From an uncultured Clostridium sp. (GTDB lineage: Bacteria > Bacillota > Clostridia > TANB77 > CAG-508): DNA of 60,398 bases. Within the stretch, counting starts at the first letter, position 1; each line of letters opens with the position of its first letter. Below, piece by piece: positions 51,792-60,398 of the stretch. A program made the translations under genes and the position numbers. The stretch lies in NCBI GenBank assembly GCA_947641575.1, contig CANRQN010000007.1, positions 1 to 60,398 of the forward strand, read 5' to 3'. The notes beneath the pieces were generated by a model, which was given only the letters and a program-made list of their open reading frames with translations, was not told the origin of the DNA and did no database searches.

Positions 51792-52853
51792 TTATTCTAT
51801 ATATATTCTCGGAACTCTCTTCCCTATAGAACAAATAACTTCATATGGAATTGTATCTAAATATTTTGCAATTTCTTGTATATGTTCAATATCTTTTATT
51901 ATTGTTACTTTATCCCCTACTTTCACTTCTTGATCTACTTTCACAAATAGCATATCCATACATATATTTCCGACAATACTATATGCTTTTTTATTAATAT
52001 ATACACTTCTACCTGTATTTTTTCTTATAATTCCATCTGCATATCCTATTGGAATAACTGCAATTCTCTCTTTTCCATTTACTTTATATTTGCCATTATA
52101 TCCTACTGTTCCATTTCCTACTTCATTTATTTGTATTACTTCACTATATACACTAAATGTTGAAGATAGTTCTATTTTACTATTATCCATAAGTCCATAC
52201 ATTGCAATTCCTAGTCTGCATCCATTTGCATACTTAAGTTTTGGATATGTAATTAATGCATCACTTGCACATATATGCACAATAGGAATACTATTTAAAT
52301 CAATATCTCTAGTTATTTCTTCAAAGCTTTTAAATTGATTTACTGTATCTTCTTTATTTCCTGAATTATATATATGTGTATAAATACCCTCTAATATCAA
52401 ACTGCTATTTTTAATTATTTCATATATTTTACTTAAGTCATTTTTGTTATTTGTTCCTAATCTATTCATTCCAGTATTTATTTTGATGTGTACTTTTAAC
52501 TTATCATGTTTTACATTCATTAGTTCTTCTAAATATTCTAAGCTACTTATTGTGACAGTAATATTCTTATCTATACACTCTCCTATAAATTCTTTTGGAA
52601 TAATTCCTAGGCATAAAATTGGTATGTCTTTTATGTGTTTTCTAATTTCTATTCCCTCATCTAAAGTTGCAACTGCAAGATAATTGCATCCCCCTTTTAT
52701 TATAGATTGTATCGTCTCTATATCCCCATGACCATATGAATCCGCTTTTACAACTCCAAAGTAATATTTGTAGTTATCATATTCATTAATTAATTTTTTT
52801 ACATTATTTTTAATGTTTTTCAAATTAATCTCTACATATGTATTTCTATACAT
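51792..52853 (-). CDS. alr: Alanine racemase
   Basis: 353 residues. PLP-binding Lys in FGVVKADSYGHGD, CLGIIPKEF, INTGMNRLG, RLGIAMYG and the catalytic Tyr-type region SIVGNICMDMLFV; C-terminal end is RIYIE. It makes D-Ala for peptidoglycan; in a spore-former a second copy can be spore-associated. Out-of-frame GTC GGA and GCG GAT are unshifted. No in-frame CGG. Confidence 0.96.
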   Translation of the reverse strand: MYRNTYVEINLKNIKNNVKKLINEYDNYKYYFGVVKADSYGHGDIETIQSIIKGGCNYLAVATLDEGIEIRKHIKDIPILCLGIIPKEFIGECIDKNITVTISSLEYLEELMNVKHDKLKVHIKINTGMNRLGTNNKNDLSKIYEIIKNSSLILEGIYTHIYNSGNKEDTVNQFKSFEEITRDIDLNSIPIVHICASDALITYPKLKYANGCRLGIAMYGLMDNSKIELSSTFSVYSEVIQINEVGNGTVGYNGKYKVNGKERIAVIPIGYADGIIRKNTGRSVYINKKAYSIVGNICMDMLFVKVDQEVKVGDKVTIIKDIEHIQEIAKYLDTIPYEVICSIGKRVPRIYIE

Positions 52854-52970
52854 GAAATTCCTCCTTTATTTAAATAATTATATAATATCTATTTACGATC
52901 TTCAACAATAGTATATAAAATTTTAAGTATATATGGTATAATTTTATTAATTAAAATGTAGGAGTTTTCA

Positions 52971-54005
52971 ATGTATAAATATTATAATAGTTTAAATAAT
53001 AAACTCAAAAATTATTTTAAAATTTTAGAACCTAATTTTCCTGAATGGTTACATGAATATATTGATACAAAAGAGTTATTACAACAAAAATACATAAGTA
53101 TAACTTGTGGAACTATATATTCCAAATTATTTGAAAGCAATTTTTTCTTTTCTAGTCTAGATCATTCTGTTGCTGTCTCATTAATTATTTGGCATTTCAC
53201 TCATGACAAAAAGCAAACTTTATCTGGACTATTCCATGATATAGCAACACCTGTATTCAAACATTGTATTGATTTTCTAAATGGCGACTACATGTCACAA
53301 GAATCTACTGAAGATTTGACAAATGAAATAATAAAAAAATCTAAAGAAATAACTACATTACTTAAAAGAGATAATATAAAGATATATGAAGTGGATAATT
53401 ATCATCTTTACCCAATAGCAGATAATGATACTCCAAAATTATCTGCTGATAGATTAGAATATTCTTTATCAAATGCATTATTCTCTTATAACTTATTAAA
53501 TTTAGCAAACATTAAGGAAATATATGATGATATTGAGATACAAAACAATGAAGAAAATGAAGTGGAATTAGGATTTAAAACAAAAAAAATTGCTAGAGAT
53601 TTTGTAAAAGTCACAAGCAAAATGTCAGTAATTTATCGTGAAGATAAGACTAGATATTCTATGCAATTTATTGCAGATATTCTAAAAATGTTATGTCTTG
53701 AAAATAAAATTTCAAAGAAAGATTTATATAGCTTGAAGGAAAGTGAAGTAATTGATATTATAGAAAATTCTAAATATAAAGAGATTTTTAATATTTGGAG
53801 AAATTCAAAAAAAGTTAAAGTATCTAATGAAAAACCAAAAGATGTCTATTTTGTTCATCATGGTTCAAAGATTAGATATATTGACCCTTTATGGAATGGA
53901 GAAAGAATGTCTAAAGCTTGTAAAATTGCAAAAAAAATGATAGATAATAATTTATCATATAATATGAATAATTATGTATATTTAGATTTTATTTTTCCTG
54001 CTTAA
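52971..54005 (+). CDS. HD-domain metal-dependent phosphohydrolase
   Basis: 344 residues. HD motif pieces are SSLDHSVAVSLIIWHF and LSGLFHDIATPVFKHCID, then SADRLEYSLS (third metal position). Probable phosphohydrolase for a nucleotide or phosphorylated metabolite; close to HD proteins of accessory loci. Short C-terminal tail VYLDFIFPA. AT-rich, no CGG. Confidence 0.82.
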   Translation: MYKYYNSLNNKLKNYFKILEPNFPEWLHEYIDTKELLQQKYISITCGTIYSKLFESNFFFSSLDHSVAVSLIIWHFTHDKKQTLSGLFHDIATPVFKHCIDFLNGDYMSQESTEDLTNEIIKKSKEITTLLKRDNIKIYEVDNYHLYPIADNDTPKLSADRLEYSLSNALFSYNLLNLANIKEIYDDIEIQNNEENEVELGFKTKKIARDFVKVTSKMSVIYREDKTRYSMQFIADILKMLCLENKISKKDLYSLKESEVIDIIENSKYKEIFNIWRNSKKVKVSNEKPKDVYFVHHGSKIRYIDPLWNGERMSKACKIAKKMIDNNLSYNMNNYVYLDFIFPA

Positions 54006-54052
54006 AAATAATTGACTTATCAATTGCTTAAATTAGTATAGTATAAAAGAAC

Positions 54053-54271
54053 AACAGTGGCATTAACCCTACTTTAATAGTTAATGAAATTAATAGCCTT
54101 AAAACTTTAAAAGATGATTTAGAATTAAAAAAGAATAATATTTTAAATAATTTAGATAATAAGCCTAAAGTAACCAGAAAAGATATCGGAGAATATTTTT
54201 ACAAATTTCAAAAACTCCTAACTTCTTGCAATATAAATAAAAAAAGAACTGATAAAAACATTTATCAGTAA
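54053..54271 (+). pseudogene. ORF remnant, possibly of a large serine recombinase
   Basis: A 72-codon open frame without a start: NSGINPTLIVNEINSLKTLKDD..., KVTRKDIGEYFYKFQKLL, ending NIYQ. The coiled, charged, C-terminal look resembles tails of large serine recombinases. No promoter or RBS. Low certainty on the family. Confidence 0.45.
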
Positions 54272-54275
54272 CTTA

Positions 54276-54545
54276 ACATTAAATAACACAGAACATCAGA
54301 TCGAGGTAACCCCTTATTTATTAAGGGTGTGCGACAGTGGAGCATTATTCTTACAAGTTACGAACTCTCTTGTTCTCTTTCTAAAGATATTATATATCAC
54401 TCTCAACATTCCTTCAATAATTTTGGTGAATTTCGTTTAATTTATTTATTATCTATTTATTTTATAGTATAATAAAAAAGACTAAAAAGTTACATAGATA
54501 AGATGTTTATATAGAATATTTAACAATGAAAGGAGTATGTAAAAC
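54276..54545. other. Intergenic region after the recombinase-like remnant
   Basis: No gene seen. A GC-richer block at 54300-54345 with GGTAACCCCTTAT / AAGGGTGTGC can form a small hairpin and looks like an island edge. Confidence 0.3.
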
Positions 54546-55133
54546 ATGGACTTCAAAACTCTCATTTTTAATAGAATATTTAATATGAATAAACGAAAAC
54601 TAGGAGTAATCATTATAATACTTTTAGCTTCTATCTTAATTCTATTTCCCTTTATAGATACTAACTTTTTCTATTCTAATAGGATAAAAAACAGAATTAA
54701 TATTTTGCAAGAGATTACTAAACTAGATATGGATAAGATAAATCAAGATGAAAATTTATTAAAAGAGTATAATAGCATAATAAAGGAAATAAATGAATCT
54801 AACAATAATTATATAAATAAAGTATTAAATAATAATAAGAACGAACATTTTGTAGGAAAATTTATTAGTGGTGGAATTTTATGGTGGATGCTTGGAGTAT
54901 TTATGCTTTTCTTTTATAATATATTTAATAAAGAAAAAACAACAGAAGGAAAAAATTGGGGAACTAGAATTGGTGGATTTATTCTATGTATTCTTATTGG
55001 TGCTTTTATAGGTCTTATATGTTCAATAATACCAATAATTTATAATAAATGGGTAAATTATATAATCGTTCCTGTAATAGTACTTATATTAATGATTTTA
55101 TTATTATATAAAACAACATCTAAAAATAATTAA
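54546..55133 (+). CDS. Multi-pass membrane protein of unknown function
   Basis: 195 residues. First helix at about 19-37, a polar helix of about 65 residues, then three helices (112-130, 145-165, 170-190). Not recognised. First gene of a three-gene run with the two genes below (spacings 20 and 21 bases). AT-rich and without CGG. Confidence 0.65.
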   Translation: MDFKTLIFNRIFNMNKRKLGVIIIILLASILILFPFIDTNFFYSNRIKNRINILQEITKLDMDKINQDENLLKEYNSIIKEINESNNNYINKVLNNNKNEHFVGKFISGGILWWMLGVFMLFFYNIFNKEKTTEGKNWGTRIGGFILCILIGAFIGLICSIIPIIYNKWVNYIIVPVIVLILMILLLYKTTSKNN

Positions 55134-55153
55134 TTATAAAGGAGGCAGCATAA

Positions 55154-55798
55154 ATGAATACAATTAAAACTATAGATTTATGGACAGAACAACACGATAA
55201 CCATTATGAATGCTTCAATGGTGCTTTTGTAGATGGATTTGAAAATTGCAAAGCGCCATTTGATACATATAAAATTATTAAAAATTGTAATTGTATAATA
55301 ACAGTTAATAATCAATATATTAATATTCATAACAAGCATAATGCTATTACTTTTTATAAAAATAGCAAACCAGTTAGATTAGTTGTTATAAATAAAGATA
55401 CAGATATTGATAAATGCATAAAAATAGCACTTGAACAACATTTTGAAAATTCTATATTGAAAGATTACTATGTTAAACATAATATAAAATCATTTATCAT
55501 TGATATGAAAGAAAAAACAATTTATAAAGTAACTGACAATACTAAGGTAGAAATAGATGTTGGATCTTGTGATAGATGGAAACTTCTACATAATATGCTA
55601 AAAGGTAGCTATACAGAAAGTGATACTTCTTATGGAAATTTTGAAAGTAATAGATATGAATTTATGCCTAATTTGTTTATAAAATATGAACTTAATACAG
55701 ACACTGAAAAGTTTGAAATAGAGCATAAATGTGCGTTTATAAATACTTTAAAGACTAGATTAATACCTATACAAGAGAATTCACCATTAACTAGATAA
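55154..55798 (+). CDS. Uncharacterised protein
   Basis: 214 residues, soluble, mixed alpha/beta. Landmarks: TEQHDNHYECFNGAFVDGF, IITVNNQYINIHNKHNAITFY, and NMLKGSYTESDTS. Not recognised. AGGAGG before the ATG; second gene of the three-gene run. Confidence 0.6.
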   Translation: MNTIKTIDLWTEQHDNHYECFNGAFVDGFENCKAPFDTYKIIKNCNCIITVNNQYINIHNKHNAITFYKNSKPVRLVVINKDTDIDKCIKIALEQHFENSILKDYYVKHNIKSFIIDMKEKTIYKVTDNTKVEIDVGSCDRWKLLHNMLKGSYTESDTSYGNFESNRYEFMPNLFIKYELNTDTEKFEIEHKCAFINTLKTRLIPIQENSPLTR

Positions 55799-55819
55799 AT
55801 TTGAAAGGAAATTGTTAAT

Positions 55820-56803
55820 ATGTTAGAGGAATTTTACAATAGAATAAATCTTAAATCAGAATTATCTGATTTATCAAAAATGATATGTGAAAAATATAAT
55901 TTAGGTCAATATATATCAGAAGAAATCATATTGGTAGGATATGAAGATTTTAACTTTATATTGGCGACTGATACAGGTAAATTTTGTGTAAAAGTATTTA
56001 ACAAAGAAAGAACTTATGAAGATGTAAAAAAGTATATTGATAGAATAGAATTAGCAAATTCACTTAATATTAATACTCCAAAAGTATATAATTGTGATAA
56101 TAGTACATTATGCGAAATAGTATTGAATGATACAAAGTTTAGATTATGCGTATTTCAATATATAAATGGAAAGAGTTTTTATGATTTAAACAAAATACCA
56201 ACTGAAGCAGAAATTAAAAATATTATTGAACAAATGGCTCATATTCATAATGCGAAATTAAAATCTGATTTCATCTATGATAAATGGACAATAACTAATT
56301 TTGTAAAAGAATATGAAGAAAAAGGAAAATACTTAGATAATAAATATAATGAAATTTTTAAATCTTTAATTAATAAAATTTCAAGTATAAACTTTGAAGA
56401 ACTACCTACATCTTTTGTTCATGGGGATATTATTAGTTCAAATGTTATGAAAGATAATAACAATAAATTATGGATTATAGATTTTGCTGTATCTAACTAT
56501 TTACCTAGAATTGTTGATTTAGCAGTAACTGCTTGTAATTTATGTCTAAATCCTGAAAGTATTGATAAAACAATAGAAAGTACAAAAATGATATTAGCTG
56601 AATATCAAAAGTATAATAAATTGACTGATTATGAATTAGCATGTTTTCCGCTATTTTACGATCTTGCTAATGCAATGGGAATACTACAAATTAGTTATTT
56701 AAATAGTCTTGGAGAAACATCAGAAGAAGATGCATTTTGGCTATCTGAAAGTGAAAAAGGGTTAAGTTTTAGTACTCCTGATTTTTGGAAAAATATTCTT
56801 TAA
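55820..56803 (+). CDS. Aminoglycoside-phosphotransferase-family (kinase-like) protein
   Basis: 327 residues. Protein-kinase-like fold: FCVKVFNKER (Lys), FVHGDIISSNVMKDNNNKLWIIDFAVSN (catalytic HGD and DFA, the APH version of HRD/DFG). Substrate is unknown: aminoglycoside, choline, or a sugar. Third gene of the run, so it may act on a product or partner of the membrane protein. AT-rich, no CGG. Confidence 0.85.
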   Translation: MLEEFYNRINLKSELSDLSKMICEKYNLGQYISEEIILVGYEDFNFILATDTGKFCVKVFNKERTYEDVKKYIDRIELANSLNINTPKVYNCDNSTLCEIVLNDTKFRLCVFQYINGKSFYDLNKIPTEAEIKNIIEQMAHIHNAKLKSDFIYDKWTITNFVKEYEEKGKYLDNKYNEIFKSLINKISSINFEELPTSFVHGDIISSNVMKDNNNKLWIIDFAVSNYLPRIVDLAVTACNLCLNPESIDKTIESTKMILAEYQKYNKLTDYELACFPLFYDLANAMGILQISYLNSLGETSEEDAFWLSESEKGLSFSTPDFWKNIL

Positions 56804-56815
56804 TATATAATTATA

Positions 56816-56860
56816 AAAAGACAATATTACAATTATAACTAATTGGATTATTGTCTTTTT
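56816..56860. terminator. Shared terminator of the kinase-like and ORF6N genes
   Basis: Arms AAAAAGACAAT / ATTGTCTTTTT between convergent genes, with A/T runs on each side. Confidence 0.8.
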
Positions 56861-56866
56861 ATGTAT

Positions 56867-57760
56867 TTACAAATTTACAATTTTTTCTATTATTTCTATA
56901 TCTTCAATTCTATTAATAGCAAAACACCTTTTGCCTAAATCCTTTATAGAAGCACCTAAATGATACATCTCTTTGTTATCTATTACTATAAACCTATCAT
57001 GAAATTTGTTTGTTTTAGCAACTTTAAGAATAGGATATTCTTTATTGAATTTTTTTATATCTAAATTATCAATATTACTTTTATCAGATGTTAGAATAAT
57101 AACTTCTACATTCTTCTTCTTTTTAGCTAACATTTTCAAAACACTGTCATCAATATAATTGTCTATAATTAAAATTTTGTTATTTGCTCTTTTTATAATA
57201 TCTACAATGATGCTATATGCATCATATATTTGACCATCAAAAAATATCCTTTGTTTGATAGTTTCTTCCAACTGAAGTTGATTAAATACTTCATCAAATT
57301 TTTTATCATGCTCTAATAATTTATATTCCATATTTGTTAATCTTTCAAAAACTTGTCCATTAATCATTAGGAATTTTCTCATTTCTATAAATGTATTTAC
57401 AATTCTTATACTTACATTAACTGCCACTTCACTTTTTAATAGTCCAGCAAGCATAGTAATTCCATATTCAGTAAATACATAAGGCAGATATTTTCTATGT
57501 TGTCCTCTTCCATTTTCGTTTAAGGTGAAATTTTTGCACCTTAAAGATTTATATTCTTCATTAGTCAATTGAAAACAATAATATTCAGGAAACCTTTCTA
57601 TATTATTTTTAACATTTCTATTAAGGTCTTTAGTTGCATATTCAAAAAGTCTCGCCACATCACTATCTAGCATTACTTGTTTACCTCTTATTGTGTATAT
57701 TAAACTTTTTATATCTTCATTTGTTAATTCATTTTGAATTGCTAATTTATTTTCTTCCAT
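56867..57760 (-). CDS. ORF6N-domain protein with PLD-like C-terminus
   Basis: About 297 residues. N-terminal ORF6N domain (KSLIYTIRGKQVMLDSDVARLFEYATKDLNRNV..RFPEYYCFQLT), phage-type DNA-binding, then an unusual C-terminal domain with FFDGQIYDAYSIIVDIIKRANNKILIIDNYID and KFHDRFIVIDNKEMYHLGAS, a phospholipase-D-like His-Lys-Asp (HxK-type) region. The ATG at 57760 after AAAGGA is preferred. A decayed copy of its C-terminus is at 22501-22716. Likely from a prophage or island. Confidence 0.85.
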   Translation of the reverse strand: MEENKLAIQNELTNEDIKSLIYTIRGKQVMLDSDVARLFEYATKDLNRNVKNNIERFPEYYCFQLTNEEYKSLRCKNFTLNENGRGQHRKYLPYVFTEYGITMLAGLLKSEVAVNVSIRIVNTFIEMRKFLMINGQVFERLTNMEYKLLEHDKKFDEVFNQLQLEETIKQRIFFDGQIYDAYSIIVDIIKRANNKILIIDNYIDDSVLKMLAKKKKNVEVIILTSDKSNIDNLDIKKFNKEYPILKVAKTNKFHDRFIVIDNKEMYHLGASIKDLGKRCFAINRIEDIEIIEKIVNL

Positions 57761-57791
57761 AGATTCACATCCTTTTCTTACTTTATATATT

Positions 57792-58139
57792 CTAAAACAT
57801 TTGTTCTTTATTGTCAAGACTTTTGCAATTTTTAATTTTAAAATTTATACTATTGAAAAGATATAATGCAACTCTATTCTGCTGTGCTGAATCCATCTCC
57901 ATAATTTTACTTGATACAAAAATTGTATAAGGGTAATTAGCAAAGTTGATAGTAGTAGTTCTATATTCAGTATTAATTTCTTTTAATAAATTATCAAAGT
58001 ATTTACACATTTCTTTTTTATCATATTCTAAATCAGTATGACTGTAATTATCACACATACATATTGCTAGTCTTAATTTATTTTCTAAATCCATTTCTTT
58101 TATCAGTTCTATTACATAATTTATTTTTTCATCATTCAT
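57792..58139 (-). CDS. Small hypothetical protein
   Basis: 115 residues, helical with IELIKEMDLENKLRLAICMC and a C-terminal NRVALYLFNSINF. Not recognised. It ends 32 bases upstream of the ORF6N start and is co-directional, so it is probably in the same transcript. Confidence 0.55.
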   Translation of the reverse strand: MNDEKINYVIELIKEMDLENKLRLAICMCDNYSHTDLEYDKKEMCKYFDNLLKEINTEYRTTTINFANYPYTIFVSSKIMEMDSAQQNRVALYLFNSINFKIKNCKSLDNKEQMF

Positions 58140-58222
58140 ATTTTTTAGTTCCTTTCAATTTTTATTTTTGGGGTATGGGGTGTAAAACCCATATTAAAAT
58201 TTGTGCGGGAGTATAAATTCAT

Positions 58223-58283
58223 TGCTTGCTAGGACACAAATTTTGCATTTGGCGTATAGACAAATGCAGTGCTTGCTAGGACA
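58223..58283. repeat. Tandem copies of a TGCTTGCTAGGACA motif
   Basis: TGCTTGCTAGGACA at 58223-58236 and again at 58270-58283, each followed by AAATTTT-like sequence; a third, slightly changed copy (TGCTTGTTAGGAAA) is at 60197-60210. Spacing and repetition in the gap upstream of the ORF6N pair suggest an element end or an RNA signal. Confidence 0.5.
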
Positions 58284-58363
58284 GGAATTTTTAAATTCCA
58301 AAAAATCGTATTTTTTTCTTGAGATATTTTTTATTTCACTTTTTGTAAAATTTTCAAATCGCT

Positions 58364-58900
58364 TTATGCAATTTCTGATAGAACTCTTGGTATTAATGTT
58401 AAATAATCTACTACATTTTCGTCATCAATATATGGACAATTTATAATTCCATTTTCATAAAAATTCTGTTTTAGCAATTCGTTATATATTGTTAAAGTAG
58501 CATTATCATATTCATTATTTGCGATTTTTGTATTAGAAAACACAAAATAATCTTCTTGTAATTTTTCTAATTCTTGTTTGTTAATTGCTTCTTTATAATG
58601 AAATCCAACATTATTATTTTTCAGTATTTCATATAAATAATTGATGTAGTCTGTACTACTTTTTGATATAAATTCTTCTGTGAATTTTATTTTTCTATTT
58701 AAACTCTCAAAAATAAATGCAAAGTCTAACTTGTTTTTGAAGATAACTTCATTATTTTCAATATCACAATCTAGCTTTTTCAATAGTTCTATTGTATATT
58801 CTTTAAAGTCATTATTAGGAGCAATTTGCTTTCTTTTCTTATTTAAGTTTTCTATTTCTTTCTTGATACTATCATTTTTATTGTTAATAGTTTCAACATT
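58364..58900 (-). pseudogene. 5'-truncated gene of unknown function
   Basis: Open for 178 codons to a TAA but bounded upstream by a stop directly before the first codon, and with no start with a ribosome site. The first part (INNKNDSIKKEIENLNKKRKQ) is coiled; the middle has NKLDFAFIFESLNRKI. Probably the C-terminal end of a larger gene, such as a recombinase, cut by a rearrangement. A start at the ATG of 58783 would give 139 residues. Confidence 0.5.
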
Positions 58901-58924
58901 TTAATTATAGATATGAAAAAACAA

Positions 58925-58970
58925 CCTACAAACTTTAAAGTTCGTAAGTTGCTATAAATTGGAGCGTTTT
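58925..58970. repeat. Copy of the hairpin/flank found at 22733-22775
   Basis: AAAGTTCGTAAGTTG, a short gap and TTGGAGC match the sequence beside the left tRNA-Thr repeat at 22743-22770. The hairpin partner lies just before it. It may mark the end of a second copy of the same kind of mobile element. Confidence 0.45.
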
Positions 58971-59064
58971 AGGAGGTTATCTGCGAAAAATATGCCTATT
59001 TTTTATAGTGTTCCTCCCACATTTTGTTCAAAAAAATAATTTGATTAATCAACTGCATATATTT

Positions 59065-59547
59065 TCAATTATTATCCTTGTTATCTTTTAAATACATAAT
59101 TTTATAAATACCCACATATGCTGAAACTATAAATAAAACTGGTAAAGTAAAGAATTTTATTGGTGGAATACTATAAAATTTAATAATATATAAAATAACA
59201 TTATATAAAGATAATATTGAAAACAAACTCATAATAATTATAAATTCTTTTTTTGTTATAGTATACTTTGCTTTTAATTTTTTAATTATTAAGAACATTA
59301 TAATAACACATAACATTGCTATTGCAAATTTAGAAAGTGAAAATACCCATTCATATGGCATTTTATTTCCAGAAATTAATCCTAGTAAACCACCTTGTCC
59401 ACTATAATAATTCATAAAATATGTGTTATAATCCACACCATATAAAATTCTTGATATAATTTGCTCATTAATTATAATATTTAACAATAATTGTAATACT
59501 GAACTAGCCAAAAACAAAATAACTGTTGTAAAAATATTTTTCTTCAA
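59065..59547 (-). CDS. Multi-pass membrane protein of unknown function
   Basis: 160 residues, four membrane helices (about 7-27, 69-87, 100-120, 130-148). A loop with GVDYNTYFMNYYSGQGGLLG between the first two. Not recognised. It lies downstream of the DUF2007-like gene and is probably expressed with it (19-base gap). Confidence 0.65.
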   Translation of the reverse strand: MKKNIFTTVILFLASSVLQLLLNIIINEQIISRILYGVDYNTYFMNYYSGQGGLLGLISGNKMPYEWVFSLSKFAIAMLCVIIMFLIIKKLKAKYTITKKEFIIIMSLFSILSLYNVILYIIKFYSIPPIKFFTLPVLFIVSAYVGIYKIMYLKDNKDNN

Positions 59548-59566
59548 ACTTCCTTCCCCCTTACAA

Positions 59567-59965
59567 TTAATTGTGTATTAATGACATTATTATTACTAAT
59601 ATGATTGCCAATATGGGCATTCCTAAAATTAAAAATCCTAAGCAACGTCTTAATAATGTATATTTATTGCTACTACTATCATGTTCTACTTGTTTTTCTT
59701 CATTTATATCATCTTCCACTTCTATTTCATTAGATATAAATGGAGATATTAATTCAATTGATTTATTATAATCTTTTTTACTTACAAAAACCCTCTTTTC
59801 TTGAATAGATTGTCCCATATATAAATTCATATAGGATCCACTACCATCATTTTTTCTAATAAAAGGAATATTATTTTCTGTTAATATAGAGCAAATTTGA
59901 TTTATTTCATATTCATTTGAAGAAGAAAATAATTGAGTCTCTATTTCTTCTTGTTTTCCTTCCAT
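59567..59965 (-). CDS. DUF2007-like signal-transducing protein with C-terminal membrane helix
   Basis: 132 residues. N-terminal IETQLFSSSNEYEINQICSILTENNIPFIRKN is the small alpha/beta DUF2007 pattern (PII-like), followed by QEKRVFVSKKDYNKSIELI, an acidic linker and one C-terminal membrane helix (CLGFLILGMPILAIILVIIMSL). AGGAGG lies before the ATG. Pairs with the 59065 membrane gene. Confidence 0.75.
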   Translation of the reverse strand: MEGKQEEIETQLFSSSNEYEINQICSILTENNIPFIRKNDGSGSYMNLYMGQSIQEKRVFVSKKDYNKSIELISPFISNEIEVEDDINEEKQVEHDSSSNKYTLLRRCLGFLILGMPILAIILVIIMSLIHN

Positions 59966-60261
59966 AAATTCATGCCTCCTAAATTTGTTTTTAATAATCT
60001 AAATTGTTTGTGAATAATATTTAATAGGAAATAAGTAATCACCATTGTAATTATTACCTATGCTAATATAGTACTATAAAATTAATCAAATAACAAGTCT
60101 AACTCTAAAAATCGATATAATTATTCTTCATTATTTTATAAAGGGCTTGGGACTTAGTCCCAAAATTCGAATTTTGACTAGGGAGGAAAAATTCAGTGCT
60201 TGTTAGGAAATATATAGGAGTACAAAAATTGTATTTATCTTGAATTTTTCCTCTAATTTTT
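59966..60261. other. Intergenic stretch with a repeat motif
   Basis: No gene seen. It holds the third TGCTTGxTAGGA copy (60197-60210) and a small hairpin (CTTGGGACTTAGTCCCAA) near 60147-60164. Confidence 0.4.
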
Positions 60262-60398
60262 CTATTTTTGATTACTAATTACTGCACCAATTTTATAATT
60301 TTGTTTCTTTGATTTTGAGAAAGTTTTGTTATCTTTTACAGCAACTAATCTAATCAATTTTTGTTTTTCTTTGTTCAATTTTAATTCAATTTCTTCTT
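60262..60398 (-). CDS. C-terminal end of a gene leaving the window
   Basis: A frame open to the last base ends at TAG 60262-60264: EEIELKLNKEKQKLIRLVAVKDN, then TFSKSKKQNYKIGAVISNQK. Strongly basic end, not recognised. The N-terminus is outside the window. Confidence 0.5.
   Translation of the reverse strand, partial: EEIELKLNKEKQKLIRLVAVKDNKTFSKSKKQNYKIGAVISNQK

Overview
The window (about 60 kb, very AT-rich) comes from an anaerobic, endospore-forming Firmicute of the class Clostridia, probably an uncultured gut lineage. Sporulation genes run through the whole core: yunB, sipL (a clostridial spore-coat anchor), yabG, spoVAC-spoVAD-spoVAE, sigH, spoIVB, ylbJ, ytaF and a CwlD-like amidase. They are mixed with housekeeping genes: polA, ruvB, rlmB, queH, rpsI-rplM, gltX, rnj, dprA, folD, proS, engB, serS, truA and alr. 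The lineage below class level cannot be fixed from the sequence alone. MAIN RESULT. Twenty-two otherwise ordinary chromosomal genes, several of them normally essential (polA, engB, the spoVA cluster, ruvB, truA), appear broken into frames. All 42 breaks that I found have one form: a single extra C directly in front of an in-frame glycine codon, so that the zero frame meets the codon CGG. Reading CGGN as one glycine (a +1 step) restores every protein at conserved motifs, for example TruA GRTDAGVHA, EngB NVGKSS, YabG GHDG, RuvB IIGKGP and the P-type ATPase GTDVAK. CGG out of frame (such as AAC GGA, ATC GGA, GCG GCA) occurs more than 30 times in the same genes with no frame change. No AT-rich gene has an in-frame CGG that must be read as Arg. 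The signal follows the reading frame, so it is a property of translation (quadruplet decoding, or programmed +1 frameshifting at an unassigned CGG), not of sequencing chemistry. The deciding tRNA genes are outside this window. LAYOUT. 1-1011: prepilin-like gene (partial) and a divergent XRE regulator with shared operator-like palindromes. 1084-4821: yunB, sipL, veg, yabG. 4974-7147: dodecin and spoVACDE. 7270-8460: a GC-richer single-gene cassette. 8756-9976: a small hidden gene and rpsI-rplM. 10157-22423: yqeK, three membrane glycosyltransferase-like proteins, a lytic transglycosylase, polA, queH, ruvB, rlmB. 22763-25328: a small island between direct repeats of a tRNA-Thr 3' end (SGNH hydrolase, membrane protein, PemK/MazF-like protein, small RNA). 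25421-36875: sigH, second GC-rich cassette, amidase, calcium ATPase, ytaF, RHH-like paralogues, ylbJ. 36961-49530: truA, gltX, rnj, dprA, folD, proS, engB, serS, spoIVB. 49792-50553: third GC-rich cassette. 50838-60398: accessory region (C39-like peptidase, alr, HD protein, a three-gene unit with a kinase-like phosphotransferase, ORF6N protein, small membrane proteins, gene remnants). The three GC-rich cassettes each carry their own terminator and do use in-frame CGG as Arg. They look recently acquired and are natural controls for the decoding hypothesis. The AT-rich accessory genes have no CGG in either role. The intergenic regions hold two families of dispersed structured repeats whose hairpin arms differ in sequence but stay complementary, a MITE-like element, long perfect palindromes, and a 228-bp inverted-repeat element between folD and proS.
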